Positions 1-12,449 of a stretch of DNA of 64,000 bases are shown in pieces. Position 1 is the first letter of the stretch. Every line of letters starts with the position of its first letter. The position numbers and the translations under genes were made by a program. Source of the DNA: Roridomyces roridus. Lineage: Eukaryota > Basidiomycota > Agaricomycetes > Agaricales > Mycenaceae. Location: positions 4,030,001 to 4,094,000 of the forward strand of contig JARKIF010000001.1 in assembly GCA_029378245.1 (NCBI GenBank). Direction: 5' to 3'. Under the pieces are notes generated by a model. It ran no database searches, was not told the DNA's origin, and worked only from the letters and a program-made list of their open reading frames with translations.

Positions 1-823
1 TGACTCTTCAAATATCCTCATCACTTTCACAGCAACAGGCTGCCCACAGACAACTCCCCTATACACATCAGAAAATCGTCCCCCATCCACAAGCTTGGGA
101 TGCTCCAGATTTGAGAGAGCACGACAACTCGGGTGCAAATTTGTGTTGCTAGATACCAAAAGAAGAGCATCGAAGAGCCTGCCACGATTGCCTGGTGAAG
201 TACAGTCTAGTAGCTGATGATCCGTGGATTAATGCAACAGCCATATGGAAATTACTAGCAACTCACATCCTGCAAGTAGTCCAAAAGCCACTGGGCGCTA
301 CGACCATGGCATGCCAAAAACCTGTCGAATTCCTTTGTGCCTTGAAGCATTAGGTCAATTCTTTTCATCATGTCATGCATATTTTGGACTTGATTGCATT
401 GAGAAGAGATACAGGCTGCAATTGCTAGCACTCACCTCGTTGGCTGTGTTTCGGTGCTGTATTCAAAATGTTGAGAGAAAAGTTAGAACAGACAATCGGC
501 AACAGCATCTCACCTTGCATTGGCCATGCCATGCATGACAGCTGGTTGATATCCAGATCAGAGCCACTCCCCGACTGCTTGCCCGAAAGGTCTTGGCCCA
601 GGCTATGCTCTTCAAAGCCCATCTCGGACTCCAGGGTCTGCACCGTATCATAATAGCTGTATTGGCTCTCCGCGTCGTCAGCGTCCGAGGCACTTTGTGA
701 GTCATCGTCATCCGGGGTGAGAGCATCGTAGTAGAAGCTCTCTCCGCTGTCCGACTCCTCGTCACTGTAACTTTCTGCATCGTCGTCCACAGACCGTTCG
801 TTCGCCGTCAGAATGCCTGGCAC
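1..823 (-). CDS. K1: TKL-type protein kinase, N-terminal part (cut by left window edge)
   Basis: Reading right to left, an acidic Ser/Asp-rich exon (823 to about 495) is followed by a very short exon, then an exon of about 40 residues containing FLACHGRSAQWLLDYLQD (about 389 to 267). An intron with GT-AG ends lies at 266-214. The last exon (213 to 1) carries the glycine-rich loop KLVDGGRFSDVYRG and the ATP-binding lysine in VAVKVMRIF. The exon order matches K2, K3 and K4. The catalytic loop and DFG would lie outside the window. Another open exon with a possible membrane segment (1156-845) may extend the gene upstream, so the start is uncertain. By homology it is a Ser/Thr or dual-specificity kinase; the substrate is unknown. 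Confidence 0.75.
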
Positions 824-1241
824 GAAATTGAGCGAGCTGCAACATCAGAAAGTGCGAGCACGCACTGAAATCTTTCCATTCGCCTGATACTCGTGGTGAG
901 CCTCGTGCGGAACTGCAGTCGGAGGAATCAAAGATCTCGTAGTCTCGAATGGCGGTATGCTTGGGGAGGTTCTACTCCAAGATTGAGGAAGAGAGACGAA
1001 GAACCCTTCCAGAGACTGACCGTCATTGTCGTTGAGGAGAAGAGGTACGCTACGGATCAAACCCATCCATAGATACATTGGGTGCGACGAACAGGCATCA
1101 GCTGTATTACCCCCCGCACCAAAATGACAAACTCCCACTCTACTGCCACTTGCCAAGTGGGTTGTGCATGTTGTAGCTCGTGTTACTTAGCCATGGATAA
1201 ACTGATATTACGATATAGACCTTCCTGCCTCATGTATCGGA

Positions 1242-2505
1242 CTAACCTGGGACGACTCTGGCTACAACTATACAAAGGATGCAGCCAGGTAGGTGTGGTA
1301 CGTGGCATATGGCTCGACGGATACCGCGATGGACGATAAGTATGGCACTGGCAACGTCCCGGGACGGAGGATGGGAGGTAACGGCACGTATGACCGCAAA
1401 GGAGTTAAGACACATGTGCAGCATCCAGCACCGAAAAAGGTTGATCAAGTAGACGAGGCCGACAAAAGTGGATGCGCTAGTCAATTAGGTACAGGGTACA
1501 GGGTACAGACAACGTGGACAGGGGCAGCATAGACGTCACAAGGCCGGAGGTCTGCGACAGCGGAGTATATCAGGGAGATAAGGGTGCACTCGTGGATGGC
1601 TTCTCAAGAGAAGAGATGATTCCTTGCCCAATGACAGTGATTGCCTGGGAAGAGTCGTAAGAGTCATCCACGGCAGCGGCGGCGGCGGCGAGTTGGCGCT
1701 GGAGAAAGGTCAATTGCTGCCCGACATGACTTGAAAGCACTCACTCGCTGCGGCATACCGAGTCTTCTCCGGCAAGATCGCAGCCCCAGTTGGGCCATCC
1801 CTCAAGAAACTCGCACGCTGGAAGGACCTCCCAAGGGATTCCTTTCATTGTATCATTCCCTGCGCCATCGATTTGCTGAGCGCTTCCGGGACCGCCTGAC
1901 CGACAGCTCCGCCGTCAAAATCCTGCGACAGAATCAGACGATTGCAGCAGCGGGAAAGAGCGACTTACGACAATCCATCCGGGAAGGGTATCATGCGGGA
2001 AGCTCCACACCGAGCCCCAGTAGATTGGGAAGACCGCGAAGATCGACACCACACCGCCGAGGACGGCTTGACTTGAAATACATTGACGGTGGCGAGAAAC
2101 ACTGCCCGTGCTTCGACGCATTTTTCGAAAGATTTGAGGGAGTAGGGCGTATCCCAGAAGAGCTGTCGTGTGCCGTTGCTTCAGAGGGGTGTCGTCAAAG
2201 GATTCGCGTTCGGGGCGGCTATCGAAGAACGTAGACCTAGGGGGAGATGGGGAGGTGGAAGAGTATGGCGGAGAGGCGAGCCAATATAGCCTGGCGCGTG
2301 ACGGAGGCGAGGGATCTCGTGATGCGGCGGCTTGGCGCGTCGGGCTCGGTGAAACGGGGCGGAGGTGCATGTAACCTGTACGTAGGACTTCTCGCATCGC
2401 CCAGGGTCCAGCGGGAAACACGCACCCTCGTATCCCTGCGATGGTAACGGCAGCCCAAAATCCCTCTCCGAACCCGAATTGGCAAAGTATTTTTATAGCA
2501 GACAA
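1242..2505 (-). pseudogene. S1: decayed SNG1/DUF3533 family membrane protein gene (N-terminal half)
   Basis: Translated fragments in consecutive exons match the DUF3533 (yeast SNG1-like) pattern. A first membrane segment, SIFAVFPIYWGSVWSF, is followed by LPGWIV, a GT-AG intron of about 46 bases, and DFDGGAVGQAVPEAL. Next come a region with GIPWEVLPACEF, AAAAVDDSYDSSQAITVIG, and the start of the next membrane helix (STFVGLVYLINLF). Family members usually have one N-terminal helix, a large extracellular domain and about five C-terminal helices. The C-terminal helices are not found here. Frame breaks and stops between blocks suggest a pseudogene, although splicing could explain some of them. It lies directly upstream of K1 on the same strand, the order seen inside the fused gene K2. 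Confidence 0.65.
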
Positions 2506-4463
2506 GTGCTGATAAACGCCTGGCCCTCAACTCGTCGGATATACGATGGATGGCGTGGACGCGAATAGATGATTTCGAATCCGCAGCACGCGTCGCTCGG
2601 ATCGTCTCCCAACTCCGAGCGCTCAAGACCGAGAAAGTGGCGCGTCGGGAGTACGTGGCGAGGCTCCGACAGGGCGTCAGCTCGCGCGGGTAAGCTCGTT
2701 GCGAGGCTTTTTTAGGACTTGTGAATGCGAGAGAGCCGGACAGGAGAAGCTCGTGTGAGCTCAGACTTGTCCCGAGCGGGAAGATCGGGCGTACTCACAG
2801 TGTTGCACAGCATAAAGACTAGAGAAAAGCGTTAGTTTCCGGTCCAATGACATCGCCCGTTTTTTTTTTTGCTCCACCATCTTGAGGGATTCAGATGGAT
2901 CCGCGCGGCTCTGGCAGTAACGGGCGAGGAGCGAGAGACTCACCAAGAATCTGAGGCACTATTTTTCTCCATCTGCTACGTCGACACGAAAACGGGGAAG
3001 AAAAAAGGAGAGCGAGGGAGTTCGAGGAGGGGTGATGGCAGAGTACAGCCACATCTCCTCCATTTCGGGACAACCTTCAAGTTGGTCTTTTGGCGCGTCC
3101 GCATCTCCCGGACCCTTCGTGTAGCTCAGAAGTGGGTAGGCGTCTCGCGGTGCTCATGGGAGGAAGACTCTCCGCCTCACTTACTTGCTTCTCAGGTCCG
3201 AAACTCGCACAGTCACACTGGCAGAATACTGCTTCCTTGCTGCTTCCTGGAAGCAATTGGGAAGCAACAACAATGCCTGCTTCCAATCTAATACAAATGG
3301 CGGCGCTTGAATCTCTCTATTGCCCGCTGGCCACTGTCGCAACACTGTCTGGGTCCATTGGAGCTCGAGAAGTCTTCCCTCATCATATGATCCGGCAATC
3401 TCGCACTGGTGATCTTCATGTATCATGCCAACGATGACTGAGCGGGAGCACTGTCCAAACGCTGGTGCGGGAGCTTGATGCGGGCATAATATTACCATAC
3501 TAAGTAACGTTACAGCGCGACAGGAGGTATCTACATCCAGTTTGGGACAGCGTAGGACAATCTTCCTTCCTTCCTTCACCAAGATTGTCGGACCGCAGTC
3601 GCCTGGCACGAATTCATGAGAGGCATGTGTGTAAGTATCACACCTCTTCCCGTTCACCGTGATCTCAAAAATCTCTCACTGCGGGCGGCAAAAGAGATGT
3701 GTGGGATGCCTCCTGACCGTTTTGGGTCACGGCGCTTGCGTCCATCTTCGCCATCGAGAAGACTTCGACAAAAATGTTCTATCACTTTGACTATATACGG
3801 TCGTCGGTGGAGGTCGTCGGCAGTTGTGCGGCTAGCATCCCGACCACCGAGGTAGGGTTTTATTCCCGTCCTTCTCATGTCAGTACCTGACGACCATCTA
3901 CATTGCATCTACAGTACTTGCTTTGAATTGGTGTACTGCCCATTATTATGTAAAGAAGACGACTTAATAAACATACTTGCTTGCCTGAGCGGCAGCTCGA
4001 AAAAGGGTCAAGTTTCACGGTCATGAAGTGGACTTTTCTTCGTACGTCCTCCCGGTAGCTGCGAGCCAGAGAGAGCTGACCATTCATTAGTAGAGCCCGC
4101 GCGGGCTTCGAATCTTCCGGCCCCTTCTGCGAACGCGCGGATGTAGGGATCCTCGTTATTCTTTGTGGGCACCTTGTTCGAGCTGCCCCCATCATCAGCT
4201 GGTCCCACCGTCCCCACCGTTTGTTCGCCTTCATCACCGCTCATACCCTCGGTCTTAGCTGTGGTACTCAAGCAGGGCCCAGGGGGGCTGCTCGGTGAGT
4301 CTGATCGATCACTGGGTCATGACTGCCATTCTTTATTGTTTACCTCGAGGCAAACTCGCAGGCAATACCTTGATGCATTGATGGGCTCTTGAGAGCAGCG
4401 TACACGAGACGCACACCCATACCACACCTTTCGTCGCCCTCCCCTTCAACCACTTACTCCCCA
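2506..4463. other. Intergenic region; upstream part shared with S3, possible unrecognised minus-strand gene
   Basis: The part next to S1 (about 2870-3160) resembles the sequence upstream of S3 (about 27520-27790), so it is probably the ancestral 5' flank of the DUF3533 genes. A polythymine tract lies near 2860. Between 3181 and 4271 the minus strand has several open stretches, for example one starting MSTTAKTEGMSGDEGEQ at 4271 and one with VPGDCGPTILVKEGRKIVL near 3600. They could be exons of a gene, but I recognise no family and could not build a consistent splice model. Confidence 0.3.
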
Positions 4464-7006
4464 ATGCCCGACTTGCACAAAAGCCGCCCCTCAGGCGCCC
4501 TTCACCACGTCGCTTCTCAATCAATGGCGCCCTCCACGACCGAAGCATCCACCGACCGACGAGTATATCTGAAGACCGCCGCTGTCGGTCTTGGGGTACT
4601 GTCGGTCGTGATCTTCTTCGTCGTCTCGATCTGGAGCTTGATATGCAGCTTCCCGTATCATGCGCCTCCAGGATGCATTCTGGTATCTGTCTTCCTCGGC
4701 CGTCAATCTTGTCTGATAATGTACACCGCAGGACTTTGACGGCGCCGGGGCTGTTGGTCTCTTCTTCTGGGATGTCGATCCGGCGAGCCACTTCGGTGAT
4801 GGCTCATGGCGTGAGGGAATATCCCGGCTGGAAGAAGCAACGTGTGCTGGGACGAGTGAGGGCTCGAAGTCATCTTGGTGAAGCATCTAACCTTTGATTT
4901 TTCAGTCAATGCTGCCCTGAGCGCCAAACTCACGGTGGCTGCTGGCGGCGACGTCTACCAACACTCCTCACCCGCAACAACTGGCATTCGTTCCGCGGCT
5001 ACCACTGATAGTATCTAGTGAGTCCATTCTCCATCTATCTTGATCCGTGCTGATTTCCTCCAGTAGTACGCTCAAGGCCGTTGCTGCTGCCCGGCTGGAT
5101 GCCTACACGCACCAAGTCGCCTTGCAACGCATGGCCTATTCCTTCTCCGCCAACGGCGACAAGTTACTCTCGAGTGCATCCGACCTCGTGGGTCGACCGA
5201 TAACAGACCACAATAACAACTCCGATCTTTGGCCCTTCAGCCTGTCCGTAGATGCAACCTTCCTCTCGAGCGCCTCAGTATTGACTCTGACATAGTGTCA
5301 GTGCTATCATCTTCAGCAGCGCCATGTGTTTGGTCATCCTTTCGGTGAGTGTCTACACTCGTGTTTTTTCCTGCATTCATGGGGCGTGCAGGCCATGGAC
5401 ATCTTTGTGTTGATGCTCTTCGACAAACCATGGGTTTCTTACGCTCACCGTAAGAATCCACTCTTCTCATCTACGACGTCTTGATGTCACTGATTTCTTG
5501 TTTCTAGGCGTCACACTGACTCGGAACCAACGAGGTGAGTGATCTTGTCTCGCAGAAAGGCTCTGTCTCAGATCGATGAACAATGCAGCTGCTGAACTCA
5601 CCGCATGGCTAAATAAGCGCTTTCGGAACAAGCAATGGTGTAGGAAATTCTTGAAATGCTGGGGTCCAACTGCCCAGCAGCGTTTGGATCTCTTGCAAGA
5701 CGTGAGTTGTCACTGGCTACAATTCATCTTACGGGGGATATCTCTGATGACTCTTAGTTACTAGATCTGTCCTCGACGAAGCAACCAAGACTGCTCAATG
5801 CTTTACGGCAGCTCTCCTCCCAATCCAAGTTGTACCCTAGATGTTTCCCGCTTCCACATCTGAGTAATAGCTCCCAAATTGGGGGTGGAGGCTTCAGTGA
5901 TGTCTATGTTGCTTCTTTGGATGATCGAAAAGTTGCGGTGAAAAAGATGAGGGTGTTTGGAGAGACGGAAACTGAAATTGAAATGTTGGAACAGGTTCAA
6001 GGTTTTCTCTATTGCGAAAGATCGTGGTCTGACTGACACTTGCATGTAGGCATTCAGTAAAGAAGCAATTACATGGCGACAGCTTTCCCATCCGAATGTC
6101 CTCCCATTCTACGGTCTTTTCAAAGACGGGGTGAAACCCTGCCTAGTGTCACCATGGATGGAAAACGGGCACATACGCAAATTTTTGAACACGCGACGAG
6201 AAGCATATGGCACTGACCAGCTCCTTTCTCTTGTGAGTCCTCAGAATGAATCCGTTATTGGGTACATGATTTATATGAGTTTTTTAGATTCTGGATATAG
6301 CTCTGGGGCTGGAATACCTCCATGAGCAGAAAATTATTCACGCTGATCTGAAGAGTGTACGCAACGGACTCTTGGCATTTTATTCTGATCTCATTTCATC
6401 CGGGTAGGACAACATTCTGGTGACCCCTGCACTCAAAGCCTGTATTGCGGATTTCGGCTTATCCAAGGTCGCGTCCACCCTATCTTCGATGGGCAACCTT
6501 TCACGGCCTTACGGGACTACTGCCGTGCACTACAAAGCACCGGAACTGCATGAGGGCGAGAAGGCTGACTCTCGGTCTGACATCTACAGCCTTGCTTGTT
6601 TGATCTACGAGGTGCTCTTCGTGTCTGGGCTATGGAAACAAACATCGCTGACCGACTCTCAAAGATACTGATGGGCGAACCTCCCTTTTTACATCTGCCG
6701 TCCGAGTCAGCGGTGATCTACAAGGTCATGAATGGCCAGCGTCCAGAATGCCCCCCTTCCGGGTGCCGCTCCGAGATTGGGGAGGTGAATGCCCTTTGGC
6801 GACTAGTTAAAGCATGCTGGGCCCAGAGCCCTGATGAGCGTCCGACAGCTGCTCAAGTCGTCCAAGCTCTCAAGGGCACGGGGATACGGGCCCAGGAAAC
6901 AGAACCTGCTTGGAATTGGGATCCCGCACCCACCTCCAGGTTTCGGCGCCAACTGGAGGTCGCGCGACCTTTACCCTCCTTGTCAAAGCTCCGGACGATG
7001 GTTTAG
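4464..7006 (+). CDS. K2: fusion of a DUF3533 (SNG1-like) N-terminus with a TKL protein kinase
   Basis: Thirteen exons keep frame throughout: 4464-4682, 4732-4855, 4906-5017, 5064-5243, 5296-5344, 5392-5449, 5508-5534, 5589-5701, 5758-5994, 6050-6232, 6288-6356, 6408-6611, 6665-7006 (638 residues). Residues about 34-60 form a membrane helix, followed by PPGCIL and DFDGAGAVG, the DUF3533 signature. Residues about 74-208 would be extracellular. A second hydrophobic stretch (about 210-240) precedes the kinase, which has a glycine loop IGGGGFSDVYVA (about 335), ATP-site lysine 356, HADLKS (about 452), DFG (472-474), an APE motif and a C-terminal lobe with RPTAAQVV. The introns at GCIL/DFDG, before NAAL and before SAIIF match DUF3533 genes S1 and S2. 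I infer a receptor-like kinase at the plasma membrane. The exon 4 donor (GTCCGT) is unusual and is the weakest joint. Confidence 0.8.
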
Positions 7007-7079
7007 ATGAGCCTCATTACTACGAGCCGCATCACGATTTATTACAATTATTATACCCCTAGTCTGCTGTCAAACGCGC

Positions 7080-7325
7080 CCTGCTGGCGGGAGGCCGACA
7101 GATGACGTCGTGTTCTGCATATGCAGCCATTGATCCGATCAATTATGCCATCACGCCCTCGTCGCACCTCTTCCACTGCGCCGTTTTGCCTTCTTTTTTT
7201 GCAGGGCTCAAGTGAGCATCTTCCAGTAAGTACCTATGTAATTTGTAGGGCAAAATTCGAAGAAGATTGAGCGGCCGAAACCCCGGCGGGTGCTACGTCA
7301 TCTGTCGGCCTTCCGCCAAGGGCTG
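7080..7325. repeat. MITE-like inverted repeat between K2 and S2
   Basis: Two inverted arms of about 26 bases share GGCCGACAGATGACGT and lie about 200 bases apart in the intergenic space between the 3' ends of K2 and S2. I could not identify a convincing target duplication. Confidence 0.45.
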
Positions 7326-7334
7326 CGATTGCGA

Positions 7335-8751
7335 TCAGACTCTCCTCCAGGCAACCCTCTGGAAGAGATCGACCATCGCGCATGACCCATAGTGAGCAAG
7401 CCGTTGGGGCCCACTACAATTCCAAGTCAGTATGTCACCGAACGAGCAGCAGGAGATACGCACGATCATTTTTCCACTGGAGACAATGGCGCGGATGGCG
7501 CGCGAGACGTTGGAGAGGGGGAACACATATCCTTATCTGGACATGTGCGGCAGGACTTCGATTGGCAAGAGGGAGGTCGAGACGTTAGAGATCGCCCACG
7601 GGACGAGGAAGAAGGGCACGAGGCGTTGGGTTAAGAAGGTAAGCATTGTCTCAAGGCCGCTGCAGATCGGGTGAGCGTGTATGACGCTGCAAGGAAGGAG
7701 AGGACGCACCGGGCGAGCATGCCGAGCCAATGAGACATCACGGTGCCACAGCTGCCAAACTGCCTGTCGCAAGGCAGCTGGAACGCGCGACTCGGGAGGG
7801 TGTAGATGCGCTGCATGAGTAATGAGAGGGAGGTCGCGAAGGGAGATGGAGAACGCACCTCGATCAAGAAGTACGCCACTGCGGATGTCCTCAAGGGGAG
7901 GTGGATGATAGACCCGAGTGAAAGACGAGCTTCAAAACCAGAAGCCTCGCGGGCGGTGGCGGCAAGCATGACCACAAAGAACTGGAGGAGTATGGGACTG
8001 TGTGAAAGCCACTGAAAAGGGCGCCCACCAGTAGGATGACCAAGTAGATGAGGCCGAAGAAAGTGACGGCGCTCGCGCTATGAGCAGGGGTCAGAGACCG
8101 AGAAGCAGCTCAAGAGGAAGACTGCATACACAGGCACGCCAAAGGGCCGAAGGTTTGCGACGGTGTAGTATATCGGCCGGGCAATGAGTTCGGGTGCACT
8201 TGATGGCCTTGAAAGAAGCGCGAGAGTCCTCAACAGCAGCGGCAGCCGCGGTGAGGCTGGAGGCAGCCCAGAGTGGACTAGAGAACGGTCAGTTGCTTCC
8301 CCGACATGACTTGAAAGTACTCACTCGCCAGGGCATATCAAGTCTCCTGCAAGATCGCGATCCTCCAGCTAGCCTATACCATCGGGGAACTGGCTCGCTG
8401 CAACGACCGCCCAGGAGATTCCATTCCGTCGGGGATTGATATTGCCGAGTGTTTGTGAGACAGTCTGGCCGACGGCCCCAGCGTCAAAGTCCTACGACGC
8501 AATCAGACGTGGACGTAGGCGGCGGCGGCGGCGGAAGAAGCCTACGACAAATCCGGGAAGCGTATTACTTCGGGTGGCATGAAGAGCGCCGATTTTGATG
8601 TCAATGTGGCTTTATCGTGCACCCTGGTTTCAGAAGCGGCTTTTTTGCGGCGGTTCTCGTAGAAAGCGGACATGAGAGGCGGTGGGGATAATAATGAGCG
8701 TGGTGAAAACGCGAGCCAGGCGCGCGCGACGTCAGTGGTCCACCGAGGCAA
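7335..8751 (-). pseudogene. S2: SNG1/DUF3533 family membrane protein gene, nearly complete but damaged
   Basis: Blocks read right to left: DFDAGAVGQTVSQTL, NGISWAVVAASQFPDG, SAVTFFGLIYLVILL (helix), FFVVMLAATAREASGFEARL, SLGSIIHLPLRTSAVAYFLIE, RIYTLPSRAFQLPCDRQFG, ETMLTFLTQRLVPFF, LVPWAISNVSTSLLPIEVLP, and MFPLSNVSRAIRAIV. This is the full DUF3533 order, ending in the usual C-terminal helices. A stop after QFPDGIG and frame changes in the ectodomain point to a pseudogene. It converges on K2 with about 330 bases between the 3' ends. Function by family only: SNG1-type proteins are multi-pass membrane proteins linked to drug or chemical resistance in yeast. Confidence 0.7.
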
Positions 8752-9700
8752 GGCGGGAAAACGGGGGCTCGGCGAAGAACTGGCGGGAATGATCAGGAAT
8801 GCACCCCAAGTAAATCCGCACGAGAGACGTACTTGCCACCTGCCTCGAAAACGCTAACTCCAGTTGTCCCAAAAATGTGAATTCCCCTTCAGAAGGATCT
8901 ATGCTGAGTCAGTACCGAGTTAGGACTCGCACGAATAAAACAGACCTCCCGCGACCCTCTTCACGACATGGCTCGTCTGTATGTATGGCGACCACACCGG
9001 TGAGGAGGATGTACAGCGCCTGGGCCAGTTTATGGTGCAGGAACACATGGAAACAGCTAGGAACACAGAATGAGCCCGAGAATTTCAAGCAGAGGATTCA
9101 ACTCACCGCGGCGCATTGCTAACGCTTGCAACAGCTATAAATGGCGTTGCAGGAGCACGCCGATGGAAGGTTAAGCGGGTGAAGGTGGGATCCAGCGCGA
9201 GTCAGCGCGAGTGGAAACACCTTGCGCCGTTTCTTGGACCGCGAACACCGGTGTTCAGGGAACGGCTTGGTACCCGCGGCTGCGTCGAGCGATGTCTGCG
9301 GAGGTCGGGGCGAGGACATGGCGGGGATGTGAAAACACCTGAACTGCCACACGCGGAAGGAGACCTCAGTGTGGAGTGACCAAAAGCACTCTATAGACGC
9401 TCTGAGGACTCAGACGATCCTGGTGAGGCTGCCACGAGTCTTCGACGACCGTCCGATCTTCTTCCTGCGCTCAGAGACCTTGCCGGCCTGGAAAGTGTCA
9501 GCGAAAGTCAATTCGTTGGAGCGCGACCCACCTGCAATTCCCAACGGGTCGGGCGTAGTCTCGGGGCCAGACTGTATTATCACTGACGAATAAGTAGTGA
9601 TATACAGGTCGGGCGGAGAGTTTCCCCGTGCAGCTTGGTGAAGCCACGGTTGGGCCACGGTCTGGGGTTGGTCTGGGGGTCGGGACCTAGATGAGATGGG
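8752..9700. other. Unassigned region left of transposon A
   Basis: The minus strand has a hydrophobic open segment, LAQALYILLTGVVAIHTD (about 9030-8977), and possible splice sites near 9400-9550. No family is recognised. It may be a decayed membrane-protein gene, possibly interrupted by element A, but no matching part was found at 16666 or beyond. Confidence 0.25.
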
Positions 9701-10657
9701 TGCACGTATGGAAGGTCTAACACTCAAGCTGATCTTGATGGACATCGCTTACCGTTTTCGGTAATTACACCCGAGAATCATCCGGTTGCCGAGTACAGTT
9801 GATGCGGATCGGGTGCGGATCGTTCGGTGGCTGAGCCGACTGCTGGCACACAGCGGACCCATCAAATATTGATACATCTCTTTACTTCTACCCCCACCAA
9901 TTTCGACCAGCCTGAAAGTGCCATCTCCTCCCGTCGCCTGGCCTGATACCGCCCTATACCGCCTCTGGTCAACTCACTCGTGTTTTGAGCCACAGGATTT
10001 GCCGGCGGCTCTTGTCAACAGAGCGAACGAGGCTCGAGCGTATTGAGGGCGGCCAGGGCTTGGGTAAACCTATCCGTGATGCACGACCATCAACTACGCG
10101 CTTGACTTCTCCGCCTCCGCGAACGAGACGATCCTTACTGTCATCAGCATCCACCAGGCTGCGCTTCGACCAGTGAACACCTCTTCTCTCACTTCAGTCA
10201 TACTCCTACGCCGTCGACCTCCGTTAAAATTGTGAGTGGCACGGGGACTGTATCACAAGCCCGGGGCGGGGACAATCACGTCGCATGTGTTGTCCCCGTT
10301 GCAGGTCACGGTTTGAATCGTCTCGGTACCCGTCGGTCGTCCGTCAGTCGCGAAGGAGGGTCCAAATGTCTGTGGATTAGGAACGATGTACGATTATGTA
10401 TTGTGCCTATTCACTAGACCCGAACCTGGTCTGTCTATGAATTGTCGATAGACAGACCAGTCGATCTCGGGGATTTTCGATAGGACGCGCGGATTTCCTT
10501 TTTCGGCGATTTCACGTGATCTGCCAGCTTTCGCCTTCCAGAGATTTTCCTTGCGTCGTGCGGCCCCGAGACGGCTACTTCCAGAGGGAAAATAGTATAT
10601 GCATTGTATTCGTTCAATTCTACAAGTAGAATTACAATATTCGAACGTGTAGCTAGC

Positions 10658-11280
10658 TAGTGGTGGCAAGGTCCGGTTCAGAAATCGGTTCGAACCTGAA
10701 CCGAACCTGAACCGGACGCGGGTTCAGCGTTCAGGTTCACGAAATCCCTGAACCTGAACGCAAGTTCGGTTCGGGGTTCGGCCAGCACCGCGCGCGTTCG
10801 AACCTGAACCTGAAAGTGAACCCCATCAGCGCAATTGTGTCAATTTCACGCCGGATTTCCCACATTTCTGGCAGTGCCGGTGTGATCTGTAGCAAGTATA
10901 CCCATCCGGTAACATCCACACCCTTGTAGCCCATTTTTACGCCGTGTTGCGCGCCTCTGACTGATCATCAAGATGATTGATGGTGCATCAATAGTGGCGG
11001 GAATGTGTCGGCTGCACATTACAGCGCCGTACATGATCCATCGGGTTCCCCAAAGCACCTCAGTTGACTCCTTCCCAGGTACTCTCAGCACAGAGCACTT
11101 TTTTGGGAGGATTCTTGGGATCAGGGACCGGCGGGGTTCGAACGCGTTCGAACCTGAACCGAACGCGAACGCGCGTTCAGGTTCAAGGTTCGGCAATGGC
11201 CCGAACCGAACGCCAGGTTCAGGTTCGGGGTTCAGAAAAAATGCTGCTGAACCGAACCGAACCGAACCTTGCCAGCACTA
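10658..11280 (+). mobile_element. hAT-type MITE family h1, copy 1 (nested in M)
   Basis: 623 bases, ends TAGTGGTGGCAAGGTCCGG and, in inverted form, TAGTGCTGGCAAGGTTCGG. Both ends carry subterminal arrays of GGTTC/GAACC motifs, while the unique core has no long reading frame. The flanks lack an exact 8-bp duplication, but AGCTAGC occurs on the left immediately before the element and on the right four bases after it, which suggests a slightly altered TSD. Confidence 0.8.
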
Positions 11281-11297
11281 TCTAAGCTAGCACGGTA

Positions 11298-12400
11298 CAC
11301 CTAAGGAAGCTACGTTCGCGTACCTTCGGGACCGGGTAGGTACCTTAAAACGTTGACACAAAGCGTACCTAATAGGCCGTGACTACACAGGTGCCTAATC
11401 CCAATTATTCCCGATTGGGAAGCTCCGCTTGCCACGATACCACCATCGTCTTCGACACTCTCGCACGACGCCGCCAATCCATGCTCAAGGACACTATGCC
11501 TTGCTTTCAACGCACCAGTAACGGACCCCCTGGTACTCTCGGGCATCCTCACGCCTGCTGAATGGTCTCCGTTGGCGCCGCCGCCTCTGTTTTTCCGCCC
11601 GCCCTCGTTTGGTCTGTCTTGCACGCAGCCTTAACAATGGCTTTGCAACTCTGGCTTTCACGTCGACTGCGATGCTTTCGACGTAGCACAACCCTTGTAC
11701 CTACAGCTCCGGCACCTCCGTTGCTCCTTGCACCCACGCCCCGCTTCGCACGCCTCCGTATTCCACTTCAAAAATATCCTGAGTACAACGCTCCAATCGA
11801 CGGACTGCAGTGCTTTTGAAGTATCACAGGCCTGACCTACGGCCCCTCCACCTCCGTTCCTCCTCCACCTCGCTCCAGCCGCCTTGCACGCCGCCTCCGC
11901 ATCCCTGCCTTCCAAACACTTTCAAGACAATGCTCTCACCGATTGACTGCGCCAAGCGTGCTGCTGACGGAGCACCGGTTAAACACACCACAGCCGATCG
12001 TGGCGGGGATGGAGGGGACCCATAGGTCAGCGTATCGGCTCCATTCGGAGATGCACGCATCTGTCTCGGTCAACGCCATGTTGACGATCTTCCGCGAAAT
12101 CCTCGACAACATTCACCGTCTACACATCCCCTCCGAGTCATCTCTCAGGTGCCTCCCTCCTCCCTCTCGCTGACCTGCGATTAACGCTTCTCTTGACGTG
12201 TCCTTGGGTGGATCAGCGTCGGCGCTACTCCCCCTACTGACGACCATCGACCGTCGTTAGTGATGCCTGTGCAGCGAAAGGCTCCGCCTTCTCAGTTATA
12301 GCACAGCTCACAATTTACATGTCCCCTCTTTCCTCCTTCTCCTCATTCTCCCCACGTCTCGACCCTTCTTTTCTCGACGCGTCTTCAAGTTCTGGTAGTC

Positions 12401-12449
<49 letters not shown>

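Noticed and set aside
1915..2505. A single 196-aa minus-strand protein
   Set aside because: Only its last part matches DUF3533 and a GT-AG intron cuts it before DFDGG; treated as exon plus intron of S1.
3181..4271. Possible gene with several open minus-strand stretches
   Set aside because: No consistent splice model or family match; noted as uncertain region only.
10658..11280. GGTTC arrays considered as telomere-like or CRISPR-like repeats
   Set aside because: They lie only at the two ends of a MITE with hAT-type termini; there are no regular spacers and no telomere unit.
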